From the NCBI GenBank assembly GCA_008690995.1, contig VRMN01000001.1:2604001-2668000 (forward strand): DNA of 64,000 nt. The letters run 5' to 3'. The notes below the pieces were generated by a model. It made no database searches. It saw only the letters and a list, made by a program, of their open reading frames with translations, and was not told the DNA's origin. How positions within the stretch are numbered: the first letter of the stretch is position 1; every line of letters starts with the position of its first letter. The stretch is from Porphyridium purpureum (taxonomy: Eukaryota; Rhodophyta; Bangiophyceae; Porphyridiales; Porphyridiaceae). The position numbers and the translations under genes are program-made. Shown here piece after piece: positions 39,501 through 47,417 of this stretch.

Positions 39501-41595
39501 CCCGCCAGCTGCTGCAGAGATTACGGAGAACTTCATCTTTACAGGCACAGGGTTCTACAACCCGCTGAATGGAGCGTCAAACCTGCCTCTGCGCATCGCG
39601 GCTGGAGGCTTGGGGCTTGGCGACTTTCAGGAAATCGGGTTCACGACCACGTACACACTGGAAATTACTGTGTTCAATCCAAATCTCGAGACCAATGTGG
39701 TCGTGGTCAGCTTCAGTACGATTCCGCAGCCGAGCATTTTGAACCTGCAGTGCAACCGATACGAGGCGACACAGGATCAACAGCTCCGTTGCTCTTCTGA
39801 ACTCTCCTTCTTTGGTGATCGAGGAACGCTGGCATACCAGTACACGTACACTGAGATCGTGGGTGGAGATGCGACTGGTGCGCCATACTGCGCCGGTGGT
39901 TGCAGTAATGATTACTTTGTGATCTTCCAGATTTCACGAGCTGGGACGTACCGTCTGCGTGTCGCGGTAATTGATCCCAAGTCGGGCATCCAGTTTGTTG
40001 CGTCGGACTTTCCGGAGGACATTGTGATTACGCCGACCTATGACAGCATTTTGACCTATTCGAATACCCAGCTGAATCTGTGTGCGGACGCGGGTGATCA
40101 CGAGTGCGTTGAGCAGATTTCGTACAATCTTGCCAAGGAACTGACGGGCGGTCGCCGCCGCCGCCGTCGTAGCCTGATGTTGGGGGGCATCGATGAGGCA
40201 ACGGCAGACCGACAGGTTGACGCCCGGGAAGATGTCTCGTTGACAGAGCTGGTGCAGCACCAGACGCAATCTGAGGTTGTGGCGAATGCACTCGCACGTG
40301 TGCGCAGGTCAAGTGGAAACTCTTTCCCAACCACCGAGCTGCTGAACAACTATTTGGAAACAATTCAACTGTTTTCAGAACTTGAGGATGATATCGTGAT
40401 TTCCACCATGCTGAGTGATATGTTGCTCATTTCGCGAACGGCTCTTTCTCGCAAGCCTGATTTCACGACAATATCCGACTTTGCAATTCAAAGGTTGCAG
40501 GTGATGTACGGAAATTTGCCTCCGATAGCACAGAATATTGGCGAAATCGAGGGGCCGACTGAGCGCCTGCAAGGAGGGTCAACGAGAAGACGGCTGCTTC
40601 AAGAAACGGGCGATAACCCGAATGACAGGAACATCAACCTAGCGAACGTGTACGCATCTCAGGGAATAGACCTGACCTTTGCTTCTGCCGACAATAGCGC
40701 ATGTGGTTTCTTCCGTGAGGTTGATGTTACTGTGACAGGTGGGTCATTTGATGATTCTATCGTATTCGTTTCCACCCGCTGCTCTGTAGACCAGAATACT
40801 GTCGACGGCCCGGTGGTTGCTGGAACCAACACATTGACAATTTGCAACGAAGTGTTTCAGAGTGGTCTTCGAACGCTTTCGTTCTACCTGGTGAGCACAC
40901 CGGAGTTTGCGTGGCTTTCAGGGTACGAGAACTCTGTGATTCCGTCCTCGAACTTGCAGTTGCCGCAGGTGTACATTGACACGTCGCGAGGTGAATTGCC
41001 AGCTGGTTTGCCGGAGGACTGCTTCACCCTGACCACGCAATTGAACATGTCAGGTGCGCCGACAGACCTCATGGTTGACACCTTCCAGCTCACTCCGCAG
41101 ACATTGGTCACCACGACGGATGTTCCGAGCGAGCTGTATCTGCGTTCGGACACCGGCCAGACAGCAGGTGAGTTGATCGAGGACGGTGATAATGTCTTCC
41201 AGGAAATTTTCATTATTCCGTCTTCTGCGCAAGGTGATCAAGGGATTCTGTTGGGCGCTGCCATTCGCGGCATCATAACGGAAGGACCGATTACAACTCT
41301 GCCGTCAGAGCCTCCAACGTCCACCGTACCATCAAGTACAACAACAGAATCACCGCCAGGGCCCCCAGGCGGGCTTTCGGGAGGAGCGATTGCTGGTATT
41401 GTTGTCGGTATTCTTCTTTTCATCATCATTGCCGTCATTATCGCGTGGTTGATAGCGACACGATGCTTTATTGTGGCTGCCCCGCCACCAGAGGAGCCGT
41501 TCGACTATGTTGAGCGTGATATCTACGGGCGTGGTTTCGTTGTGGAGCAGTCCGTCTTTTCAGAAGGGTCGGTCGCAGAGTCTGGCTTCGAGTGA
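36532..41595 (+). CDS. giant type I cell-surface protein with Ig-like/REJ-like ectodomain, 1687 aa
   Basis: The ATG at 36532 (ACCATGG context) immediately precedes a signal peptide (MAAGVGSRVPLTAVLLSILLAL), so it is chosen over the frame's extension to 36400. The ectodomain of ~1580 residues has many N-glycosylation sequons and beta-sandwich sequence. Residues ~480-580 resemble an IPT/TIG domain (IDTIAPSSSDSLDGGFTVTLTG). Residues ~600-1180 hold repeated YxWTF/YEWTYISG and YDWVNVT motifs typical of PKD/REJ-type domains of polycystin-like proteins. A run GGRRRRRRSLM near residue 1205 and RRRLLQE near ~1355 could be furin/kexin-type cleavage sites. A Pro/Thr/Ser stalk precedes one membrane helix (~1616-1643, GIVVGILLFIIIAVIIAWLI) and a ~45-residue acidic tail. 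There is no channel domain. Possible adhesion or wall-sensing role (inference). Confidence 0.72.
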   Translation: MAAGVGSRVPLTAVLLSILLALLVGAIRNRADAAAAGAAVGHYDADAASLMAEGESLDEWIRMARDQGISLEELLERPFENRPDPGWTGDNTVKFLLQNNSALVQYQISFRPERPTDSIDNYTFSYTSSNNLVLDLMEGVNFNLSAITSEEISPPFNPPVTVYNLTFLILFDEYTGITDIGFTATNTASYPVRVPENYTFVTEFTAAGFVLYSPIDPFNGLGFNLVNTGADRNNVLDAFTSEDFPGKYDFGVFVQFFNGTSTNFTVSGIPMDPVTAVVDQNNLLVNQPPECTLTSGEWTGTEMDLGNCSYSFNSNVAQGENYFGLQLEFQREGDMLILFTWPDFPDFEEGIDMEPDFQNFYEATVIAREDIGPVVFNIDPDGFLRVCGGEELIIDLYNADGAEQIRFFLQQSPQAPFPFISVVDVPETFSQRAVVTTLPYDAASGVGRSQTWVVRVAFPGSVQLATDITDPTYVFMYAPEPMIDTIAPSSSDSLDGGFTVTLTGTFDTFNPVDFPDDNLLINNQPIDKERITFFNSTTVQFTMPSLVELDPTETQFEYLISVQICTETSNQVSFVFNDLRVMIVVFGASQNPNTGAWEFTGGAVITLQAIVTGNVDGLTYQWTFNADTPNGPAVSFVPALSSTTVQTIEFTYEQIDPDGPVPRTFFATVDVMNALGATADDTVELLKLDPDETQIVVNIIDNAQSGRSRAFPVAPLEFVSEVEVLNPPTTAFTLTYEWTYISGPPFIFTVDTQAPDDATTASRLGRVFTVPQPDIMAIEGGINPISLRVFITEQPDVVATASSNVVITEARLVAVIRDGSQETSLGGTSDFVMTAENSYDPDILAVDGIPQNTGLIYDWVNVTKADNPSFTGAQVATTLFPSDEGDESYTISAATFDGEQIAATTYYRFSLRVLKPSIVSPGTNRRSNVVTLTVIRDADVQQEFVQLEDVSYLYLDGAAVNLAAVNPLESLVITPITDDPETTYEYVFIGPPAAAEITENFIFTGTGFYNPLNGASNLPLRIAAGGLGLGDFQEIGFTTTYTLEITVFNPNLETNVVVVSFSTIPQPSILNLQCNRYEATQDQQLRCSSELSFFGDRGTLAYQYTYTEIVGGDATGAPYCAGGCSNDYFVIFQISRAGTYRLRVAVIDPKSGIQFVASDFPEDIVITPTYDSILTYSNTQLNLCADAGDHECVEQISYNLAKELTGGRRRRRRSLMLGGIDEATADRQVDAREDVSLTELVQHQTQSEVVANALARVRRSSGNSFPTTELLNNYLETIQLFSELEDDIVISTMLSDMLLISRTALSRKPDFTTISDFAIQRLQVMYGNLPPIAQNIGEIEGPTERLQGGSTRRRLLQETGDNPNDRNINLANVYASQGIDLTFASADNSACGFFREVDVTVTGGSFDDSIVFVSTRCSVDQNTVDGPVVAGTNTLTICNEVFQSGLRTLSFYLVSTPEFAWLSGYENSVIPSSNLQLPQVYIDTSRGELPAGLPEDCFTLTTQLNMSGAPTDLMVDTFQLTPQTLVTTTDVPSELYLRSDTGQTAGELIEDGDNVFQEIFIIPSSAQGDQGILLGAAIRGIITEGPITTLPSEPPTSTVPSSTTTESPPGPPGGLSGGAIAGIVVGILLFIIIAVIIAWLIATRCFIVAAPPPEEPFDYVERDIYGRGFVVEQSVFSEGSVAESGFE

Positions 41596-42047
41596 TCCAA
41601 GCTGTGATTCATTTTTCTCTCTTCTTTGTGCTCTCCCGCACAATACGTGCATCGATATTTTCTCGAGCAGTCTTTCTGCGTCTGGAATCAATCGTGCTCG
41701 GCGAATGGCCGTCCTTAGTTCTCCTGCACTTTTGAATAAACGAAAACTGTGCATTTCTAGCGCAGTGCTTATTCCGCACCCCGGTACGAAAGCTGGAAAT
41801 TTTCTCGTGTGCGGCCTGTTCGAAGCGCGCGCGTAAAACTGTGATCTCCGCCCACCACGAATTCATGGCTTGGGCCAAGAGCCACCTTGGGCCCGCGTCC
41901 ACTGCGGCGTTCGGCAAACCGACGGACTGGACGCATACGCTTGCCGCACGAGATGAAATGGCTGCAACGCATGAATGGCCTTCCCAAAGGATGTGACGAG
42001 ATTGGGCAGCAGCCGTACTTAATTTCGCTAGGTGGGTGCATGTCATT
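41596..42047. other. intergenic region between convergent genes
   Basis: 3' flanks of the surface-protein and Nudix genes. An AATAAA-like sequence (TGAATAAACG near 41735) could be a poly(A) signal for the surface-protein gene. No gene seen. Confidence 0.4.
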
Positions 42048-43205
42048 TTATTTGTTCAGTTGCACGATCCCGGCACGCTCCAGTTGCACAAGGCGTTCCC
42101 ACACCATGATGGCCTCATCCGCAAAGCTGAACGCCTTGCGGTCGGCCATTCGCGCCTCGAGGACTTCTCGCGAAACAGTTTCAACCGCGAGCACTTCCTC
42201 GGGGTTCCTTGTCTCTTGCACGTCACTGAAATTACCCAGAGCAATGTAGACTTCGACCACACAATTCACGCTGGGCGACGCAACGATGCAACGATCGACT
42301 TTGCGAATTCTAGCGTCCGAGACTCCCAACTCCTCGGAAATCTCACGGATCGCCGCCATGGTCTCGTCCTCACCGCCACGCACTGCACCAGCGACGAACA
42401 CGTCCCACGCGGCTGGAGCGCGTGCTGAGCCCGCCGCGCGCTGCAACAATGCAATCTCTCTGGACTTGCGGTCGCGACACAGGATGGCCACACAGCGATG
42501 CAAGACACGATTTTCGCGCACAAGCCACCGTGGCAGCACGAGGATGGAAGTGCCGTTGTCTGCAACCACGTCGATCATCTCGCCCACGTCAGACTCGACG
42601 AGCCCGTCTGCGGCGGCGCCGAGGACGTCGCTGCCATTTCCCTCGCGCTCGCCCTGACGTTCCATCAGCAAAGACAGCAATGCTTGTGTGTTAATGGACG
42701 AACGAGAGTTCTTGAAGCCGAGTGCACCGCAGCAGGCCTGCATGAGCACGCAGAAAATGGCCAAGGCGTACTCATCATCCAAGGCGGTATTTTCCAGCAC
42801 AATCTCGGCTGTGTCCTGCGCTCCAGCAGCCTCACAAATCATACCGCGCAGAAGTGGAGCGGCCTCGAGCCGAGTTCCGTCGTCCAGTGCAGGTGCCCGT
42901 GTGACGATCCACCGCTCTGATCGCCCCGGCCCGACTTGCTCCCTTCGGAATACCAGGTCCTTAACCATCGTTTGCACTTCATGGACCTCATTCAGCTCCG
43001 TCGCCACCAATCTTCTCGTTCCGGCCCCCGCACTCGCGGCGCAAGCCGCAATGTGCGCACCTGGCCGACGGCGTGTGCGTAGAGAAGCGCCCAAGGCTGG
43101 GCGCCCAGTCAAACACCATGTGCGGCAGCCGCGCGGCTCACATGTCGCCACGGCTGCAGCCGTGGCCGCCGGCAACGGAGATACCCAGGCCGATGTCATG
43201 GACAT
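42048..43205 (-). CDS. Nudix hydrolase with organelle-type leader, 385 aa
   Basis: The open frame extends to 43622 but only through a TTG; the first ATGs are at 43205 and 43199. From there the protein starts with an Ala/Ser/Thr/Arg-rich leader (MSMTSAWVSPLPAATAAAV..., ~60 residues, almost no acidic residues), as in plastid or mitochondrial transit peptides. A middle region (~70-225) matches no family I know. The C-terminal ~150 residues are a Nudix domain with the full box GAVRGGEDETMAAIREISEELGV (G-x5-E-x7-RE-x2-EE-x-G), giving Mg-dependent cleavage of a nucleoside diphosphate linked to X. The layout (RDRKSREIALLQRAAGSARAPAAWD before the box, then VEVYIALGNF) recalls the IPP-isomerase-like/YfcD branch, but substrate cannot be told. 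The promoter carries two GGTACAGC motifs (43362-43394). Confidence 0.78.
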   Translation of the reverse strand: MSMTSAWVSPLPAATAAAVATCEPRGCRTWCLTGRPALGASLRTRRRPGAHIAACAASAGAGTRRLVATELNEVHEVQTMVKDLVFRREQVGPGRSERWIVTRAPALDDGTRLEAAPLLRGMICEAAGAQDTAEIVLENTALDDEYALAIFCVLMQACCGALGFKNSRSSINTQALLSLLMERQGEREGNGSDVLGAAADGLVESDVGEMIDVVADNGTSILVLPRWLVRENRVLHRCVAILCRDRKSREIALLQRAAGSARAPAAWDVFVAGAVRGGEDETMAAIREISEELGVSDARIRKVDRCIVASPSVNCVVEVYIALGNFSDVQETRNPEEVLAVETVSREVLEARMADRKAFSFADEAIMVWERLVQLERAGIVQLNK

Positions 43206-44276
43206 GGTGCGCGTCGAGAATGCTTGCTTCTGTCGCACGTCAAGACGCAACCGTTCGCAAGCACTGCCGCCACGCTGCCAATGAACGCCGTAATCTCGTG
43301 AAGATTTTTGCTGTCGCGGAGGTTTTGTGTGCGCACGCGTGGCGAGCGTGCGCGGAACCGTGCGCTGTACCAAGTAAAGTCTCAGCTGTACCTCTCCACC
43401 AGTTCGACGGTTCGAATCGCGTTTCGTTTGGTTCTTCTCATTTGGGTCGTGCTCGCCGCGAAAGCCGAAGCGCGCCGTCTGCACGCGAGCCACAGAGTTT
43501 TTCCAAGACAGTGACTTGCGTTTAAGAAACTTGCCGCCCAGACTCCACCCTCGCCGAACACGGTATGATTCACGATTTCTTTGTTTTATTTCTCCTGATG
43601 CCTCCACAAATAAACAGCGCAAGTTACCGCCTCGTGTTTTCCTCGGCCATCGCGTCTTGCTCCCTTCCCTCTACCATGCATGCCGACGATACAGCCGCAG
43701 AAGGGCGTAGAAACAGATCACCCTTCAACTTGGCGACACGTTGCAGTGCGATGGGGCGAGTGCCAAAACAGAGACCAGACGTCCGAAAATCCGCTCAAGA
43801 TCTCGTCTTCGACACCACCGCGAGTCCACCGTAGAGCAACCTGACACGCACAGGCCCACTGCCTGGTCCCGTCCGCGGCAATCTTCCCAAGAGACACACG
43901 AAAGGATGGCTCAAGCGGCCGCAACCCAACACCAAAAACGAACGTGCTGGATGACAGTTTTCGGAGTCCGCAAAAATCAAGCCACCTGGAACACACGCAT
44001 TCACGGAATCCAAGCCAATCGAGGATTGGCGGGGAAGAGCGATCAGAGCAGGCGCCGGGATCGCGAGAGCAAAGTACTCGCAGTAGATCCGGGAACGAAG
44101 ACACCGAGGCTGCCAAGTCGGGAGCAAAAGTCAAAGCGAGATGCAACAACAAACAAAACAAGCATAGAAGAAAGAGCAATGAAGCAGGAAACGATTTGCG
44201 CTGAGCAGTCAATGAAAAAGAAAGTAGCTGGAATAGATCAAGCTGAAATTACAAATGAAAAAGGGACGATCCATTT
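43206..44276. other. intergenic region between Nudix and CBM48 genes
   Basis: About 1.07 kb. It includes the Nudix promoter and the 3' flank of the CBM48 gene. A minus-strand frame at 43718-44212 begins with a hydrophobic, signal-like stretch but only from TTG, and a plus-strand frame at 43741-44649 runs antisense into the CBM48 gene; neither is supported. Confidence 0.4.
43362..43394 (-). promoter_or_regulatory. direct repeat of GGTACAGC upstream of the Nudix gene
   Basis: GCTGTACC occurs at 43364 and 43385 on the plus strand (GGTACAGC on the gene strand), 160-190 bases before ATG 43205. Same GTAC-core motif as in other promoters of the window. Confidence 0.4.
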
Positions 44277-45257
44277 TCAAGCAATCACACAGCAACCACC
44301 CTTCTTCTCACCCCCGCCCTGCTTGCCGCCTTGCCCTCCTTGCTGCTGCTGCTGCTGTTGCTTCGGCGGGCCGCGGATAACTCGAATGTTATTCATTGTC
44401 TCTTCGTCGTCGCCGACCGTAGGGTGTCGTGTGCTGTGCCGCCATTCACCATCAACGATGAATTTGAACTCGTGCGTGCCCGTCGGCACCGGTGTCACGA
44501 CCGACCACATGCCTCCACCTTCGTGGTACATCTGCACGGGCATCCAGCCGTTCCACGATCCAGACAGCTTGACGTCATTTTCCGCACCGTCAGCCCACAC
44601 AAACTCGGTCTTCACCATAACTTCTTCCTCTTCGTCTGGGCGCTCGTAAGTTCCGTGCATGACAGGCACGTCACCGCCTCCTCCGCCGGCCATTGCCATG
44701 CCTGCACCCCCTGCGGCCATGGTTGTGGTCGCTCCCATAGGCTCGGGCTCTTCAACAAACTCTGCGTCCGGTACCATTTCGTCCTGACGCATGGCCTCGG
44801 CTTCCATAGTCTCGGCTTCCATGGGCTCCGCAGCCGGCGGCGGTGGCGGAGGTGCCATTTCCTCATCCATTTCCATACCCGGCGGTGGTGGTGGCTATGG
44901 AAAGTCAAGCACACGTTCACAACAGGATCCACGACACACATGCACACAAAACAAAAAAACGGGTCCACATAAAGATGAGACAGAAAAGAAAAGGAGATCA
45001 ACTAGTCAGCAAAACCATTCCGCGCGCGCGAGCGAACACAACTTGCGGGCCGAAAGGCCCAAAGACTCCTAGCCGAGATAGAAAGGTCCTTGAACCTTCC
45101 TTCGCTTCCTCTCCTCCGATCATCTCGGCGTTCTCCATCGCGCAAAATCCAAACAAGGTAGCAAGCAAGCGCGAGCGCAACGTACCGGTGGCGGTGCTAC
45201 TTCGCCGCCCATCATGGGCGGCGGCGGCGGCGGCGGCGGAGGCGCAAGTTCAGCCAT
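44277..45257 (-). CDS. prenylated CBM48 (AMPK-beta-type) glucan-binding protein, 229 aa, two exons
   Basis: Exon 1 is 45186-45257 (24 codons, MAELAPPPPPPP...), exon 2 is 44277-44894 (205 codons plus stop), joined in phase 0 across a GT-AG intron of 291 bases. Splicing gives a continuous proline-rich N-terminus. Without it the only start is an ATG inside the same proline-rich run (44876). After an acidic Met/Glu/Ala-rich stretch comes a CBM48 domain (~105-190): TEFVWADGAENDVKLSGSWNGW, a GTHEFKFIVDGEWRHS strand and a TVGDDEETMNNIRVI end, the layout of AMPK beta glycogen-binding modules including the two binding Trp. The AMPK-complex C-terminal domain is absent. A Gln/Gly-rich tail ends in GGCCVIA, a CaaX box (CVIA, probably farnesylated) with a neighbouring Cys. 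Predicted role: holds starch or a starch enzyme at a membrane. It is divergent from the CBM20 gene at 46255. Confidence 0.83.
44895..45185 (-). other. spliceosomal intron (291 bases) in the CBM48 gene
   Basis: The donor reads CCG|GTACGTTG and the acceptor TTTCCATAG|CCACCA. The frame is open and of the same proline-rich composition on both sides, and stops occur inside. It is the only intron I can support in the window. Confidence 0.75.
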
Positions 45258-46080
45258 GATCGCACGTTTGCTCTTCTCTCCTCCCCTCTTCCCCCCCTTC
45301 CCCTACTTCCCGCCTTCCTTCCTACCCCGTCGCCACACCTTCTCTCTTTTCCTCCTCCCCTCTCTACCTTTGACCCTAGCGCCCTTCAGCGTGTGAGCGC
45401 CCAGCACGGCACGTCTGCACACCCAGGAAAAAGTGCCCACCTGCCTACCTTCCAAAAGACGACCTACTGCCCAACCCACCAGACTACTAGAACGCCTGCG
45501 TTTTAGTAGAGAACTTGCGCATGCTCGTATGGAGCAAGTGCGCCCGCGTGCATAGATGCGCGCGCCCGCCTCGCACTTTCGGTCTTCATAATCCAGCGTG
45601 TCTGTTTATAGCGAGCGGCCTCAAAAAAGCGGCTTGTGGTGGGTCTTGTCCGTTTCGATCCCACGAAATCATCCCCGTCTTGTGCGTACGGTCCTACCCA
45701 AAGCTCTCCGCTTTACTTGTTCCGCGTCAAGACACCACCTCCATAGCCACCACTAGCAACACTGCGCCACAAACCGTAACAAACACTCCCTTTGCGCTAT
45801 AGAAACAATGTCGGTTTACCACACTCCACATCGACACATCCTTGACCGCAGGTGTCACGTGTGCGCAGAAAATAGGAAAAGGTGGTGGGGGGGCGCTGTT
45901 TCCCGTTACGCGTTTATCCTACTTTTCCTACTTTTCCTATTTTTGTACCAGGCTTGCTGTAAGACCGTCTTTGCCGCGACGCGCTCTGGCTCCACACCGC
46001 GCCACATCGGACCGGGTCATCGCAAAGGATGCCGATGCAATTGCGCATTGCCGCCATTCCAGGCAAGAGGATCGGACTGT
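45258..46080. other. divergent promoter region, CBM48 and CBM20 genes
   Basis: About 1 kb between start codons. It begins with a pyrimidine-rich stretch (45260-45380) at the CBM48 side. No separate gene seen. Confidence 0.45.
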
Positions 46081-46124
46081 AGCTGTACACGCAGGTACAG
46101 CAGATTTTGGTTGTGTACAGTGAC
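46081..46124 (+). promoter_or_regulatory. cluster of three GTAC-core motifs upstream of the CBM20 gene
   Basis: AGCTGTACAC (46081), GGTACAGC (46094) and GTGTACAGTGAC (46113), in both orientations, ending 131 bases before ATG 46255. Confidence 0.45.
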
Positions 46125-46254
46125 CATTGTGCCACGCACGTGTGGCGGACCAAATCGGATCTGGATGGAAGCCGTTGGTGGTGTGGTGCCACGGTGGACG
46201 GCAGCGTGTGTCGAGTGTGAGGCGGTCTGGTGAAGTTGCGGGGAGATAGGCAGC

Positions 46255-47151
46255 ATGGGAGTGGTCACGCTGCGCGCGACGCTGATAACGTCCAGCAAGG
46301 ACGTGCGCTTATGCGTGGTGGGTTCGTGCGACGCGTTGGGCGCCTGGCGCGTCGGCGACGCGGTGCCGCTCACGCCAGTGAACGAGTCCCAGTTTGAAGT
46401 CACGGTGGACGTTGAACAGCCGGCAGAGTACAAGTACGTGCTCTTGGACAAGTCGAGGCCAGGTCAGTTTAGGTGGGAAGACGGCGGCAATAGAAAACTG
46501 CACCCAGACGTCGGCTTTGTCAGCGACCCGCTGCAAGCGTGGGGCGTCAAATTCCGCGAGTGGGAGCACCACGAGCCTGGCTCGCTGAACCTGAACGACC
46601 CGGCGTACGAAGAGGGACGCTTCTTGCTTGTACCGCTCGCGTCGGGGGTCCTGCCGAGCGCGTACTCGCTCACACAAACCACGGCAAAGCAGTCGCAGGG
46701 CGCCCTGTCGGCTGTCACGGTGGCGTCGTCTGGTGAGAACAGCCCAGCCATATTCGCACGCTCGGGACCCGCGAGCGCAGCTGGTGTTGTTCCTGAAGAG
46801 CCTCTGCTCGTGGTCGAGAGCAACGACACAGAGCCAGCACCCTCGGCAGGTCCCAAGGACGGCGCACTATTGCCGCAGGAAGCCACACAGACCAGTGCTT
46901 CGGATGTAGATGAGACGCCCGCAGAGACCCAAACGATTCAAAGCAGCCGCGGAGAACCCTGGGCTGGGCCAGACGTTGCAGAGCCAGCAGCTGGGGAAGC
47001 GAAAAGCTTGGACAAGCCAACGTTGGAAGAACCTCGCGTTGCGGATTCAAGCGGGCCGATTATGGTCGGGGCTGCCGCCGCGGGCGCCGCTCTTCTCATT
47101 CTTTCTTGCTTCCTCCGGAGCGGGCCCAAGTTTGTTGCCAATCCGGTCTAA
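46255..47151 (+). CDS. tail-anchored CBM20 starch-binding protein, 298 aa
   Basis: The ATG at 46255 opens directly into a CBM20 domain (residues ~3-105): TLRATLITSSKDVRLCVVGSCDALGAW, a SQFEVTVDVEQPAEYKYVLLD strand pair, then FRWEDGGNRKLHPD; the Trp and the W-E-x-G-x-N-R motif are the known starch-contacting residues. A disordered acidic, Ser/Thr/Pro/Ala-rich linker (~130-265) follows. The protein ends with one hydrophobic helix (IMVGAAAAGAALLILSCFL, ~273-291) and a short basic end, the layout of a tail-anchored protein facing the cytosol. Animal STBD1 also joins a CBM20 to a membrane helix, though at the opposite end, and brings glycogen to membranes. A cytosol-facing starch binder makes sense where starch is stored in the cytosol, as in red algae. 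It is the divergent partner of the CBM48 gene. Confidence 0.87.
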   Translation: MGVVTLRATLITSSKDVRLCVVGSCDALGAWRVGDAVPLTPVNESQFEVTVDVEQPAEYKYVLLDKSRPGQFRWEDGGNRKLHPDVGFVSDPLQAWGVKFREWEHHEPGSLNLNDPAYEEGRFLLVPLASGVLPSAYSLTQTTAKQSQGALSAVTVASSGENSPAIFARSGPASAAGVVPEEPLLVVESNDTEPAPSAGPKDGALLPQEATQTSASDVDETPAETQTIQSSRGEPWAGPDVAEPAAGEAKSLDKPTLEEPRVADSSGPIMVGAAAAGAALLILSCFLRSGPKFVANPV

Positions 47152-47417
47152 GACGTGCTTCTTCGCGCCCATCTTGCGCGGAAAAAATGGGCTTTGGACC
47201 ACACTGTGTCACATTTCTTGTTCATCATGGCAACATTTGCACCCTTTAAAGTCACGCGAACCACAAGCGCAGAGACGCTGCAGCAGCCCGAAAGTGCCCG
47301 GCATACAATCCAATCCAACTTTCTCAGGCGCCTAGGCTCTATCGTGTGAATAAAGGAACAGGGCGAGCGTCTCACGCGGCGCTTGGCTTGTATCAATTGG
47401 AATACCACTCCCTCGCG

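Noticed and set aside
43718-44212. Minus-strand frame with a hydrophobic signal-like start
   Set aside because: It begins at TTG, not ATG, and lies in the 3' flank of the CBM48 gene; no family similarity.
43741-44649. Plus-strand 302-codon frame
   Set aside because: It runs antisense into the CBM48 gene, has no domain or leader, and reflects low stop density.
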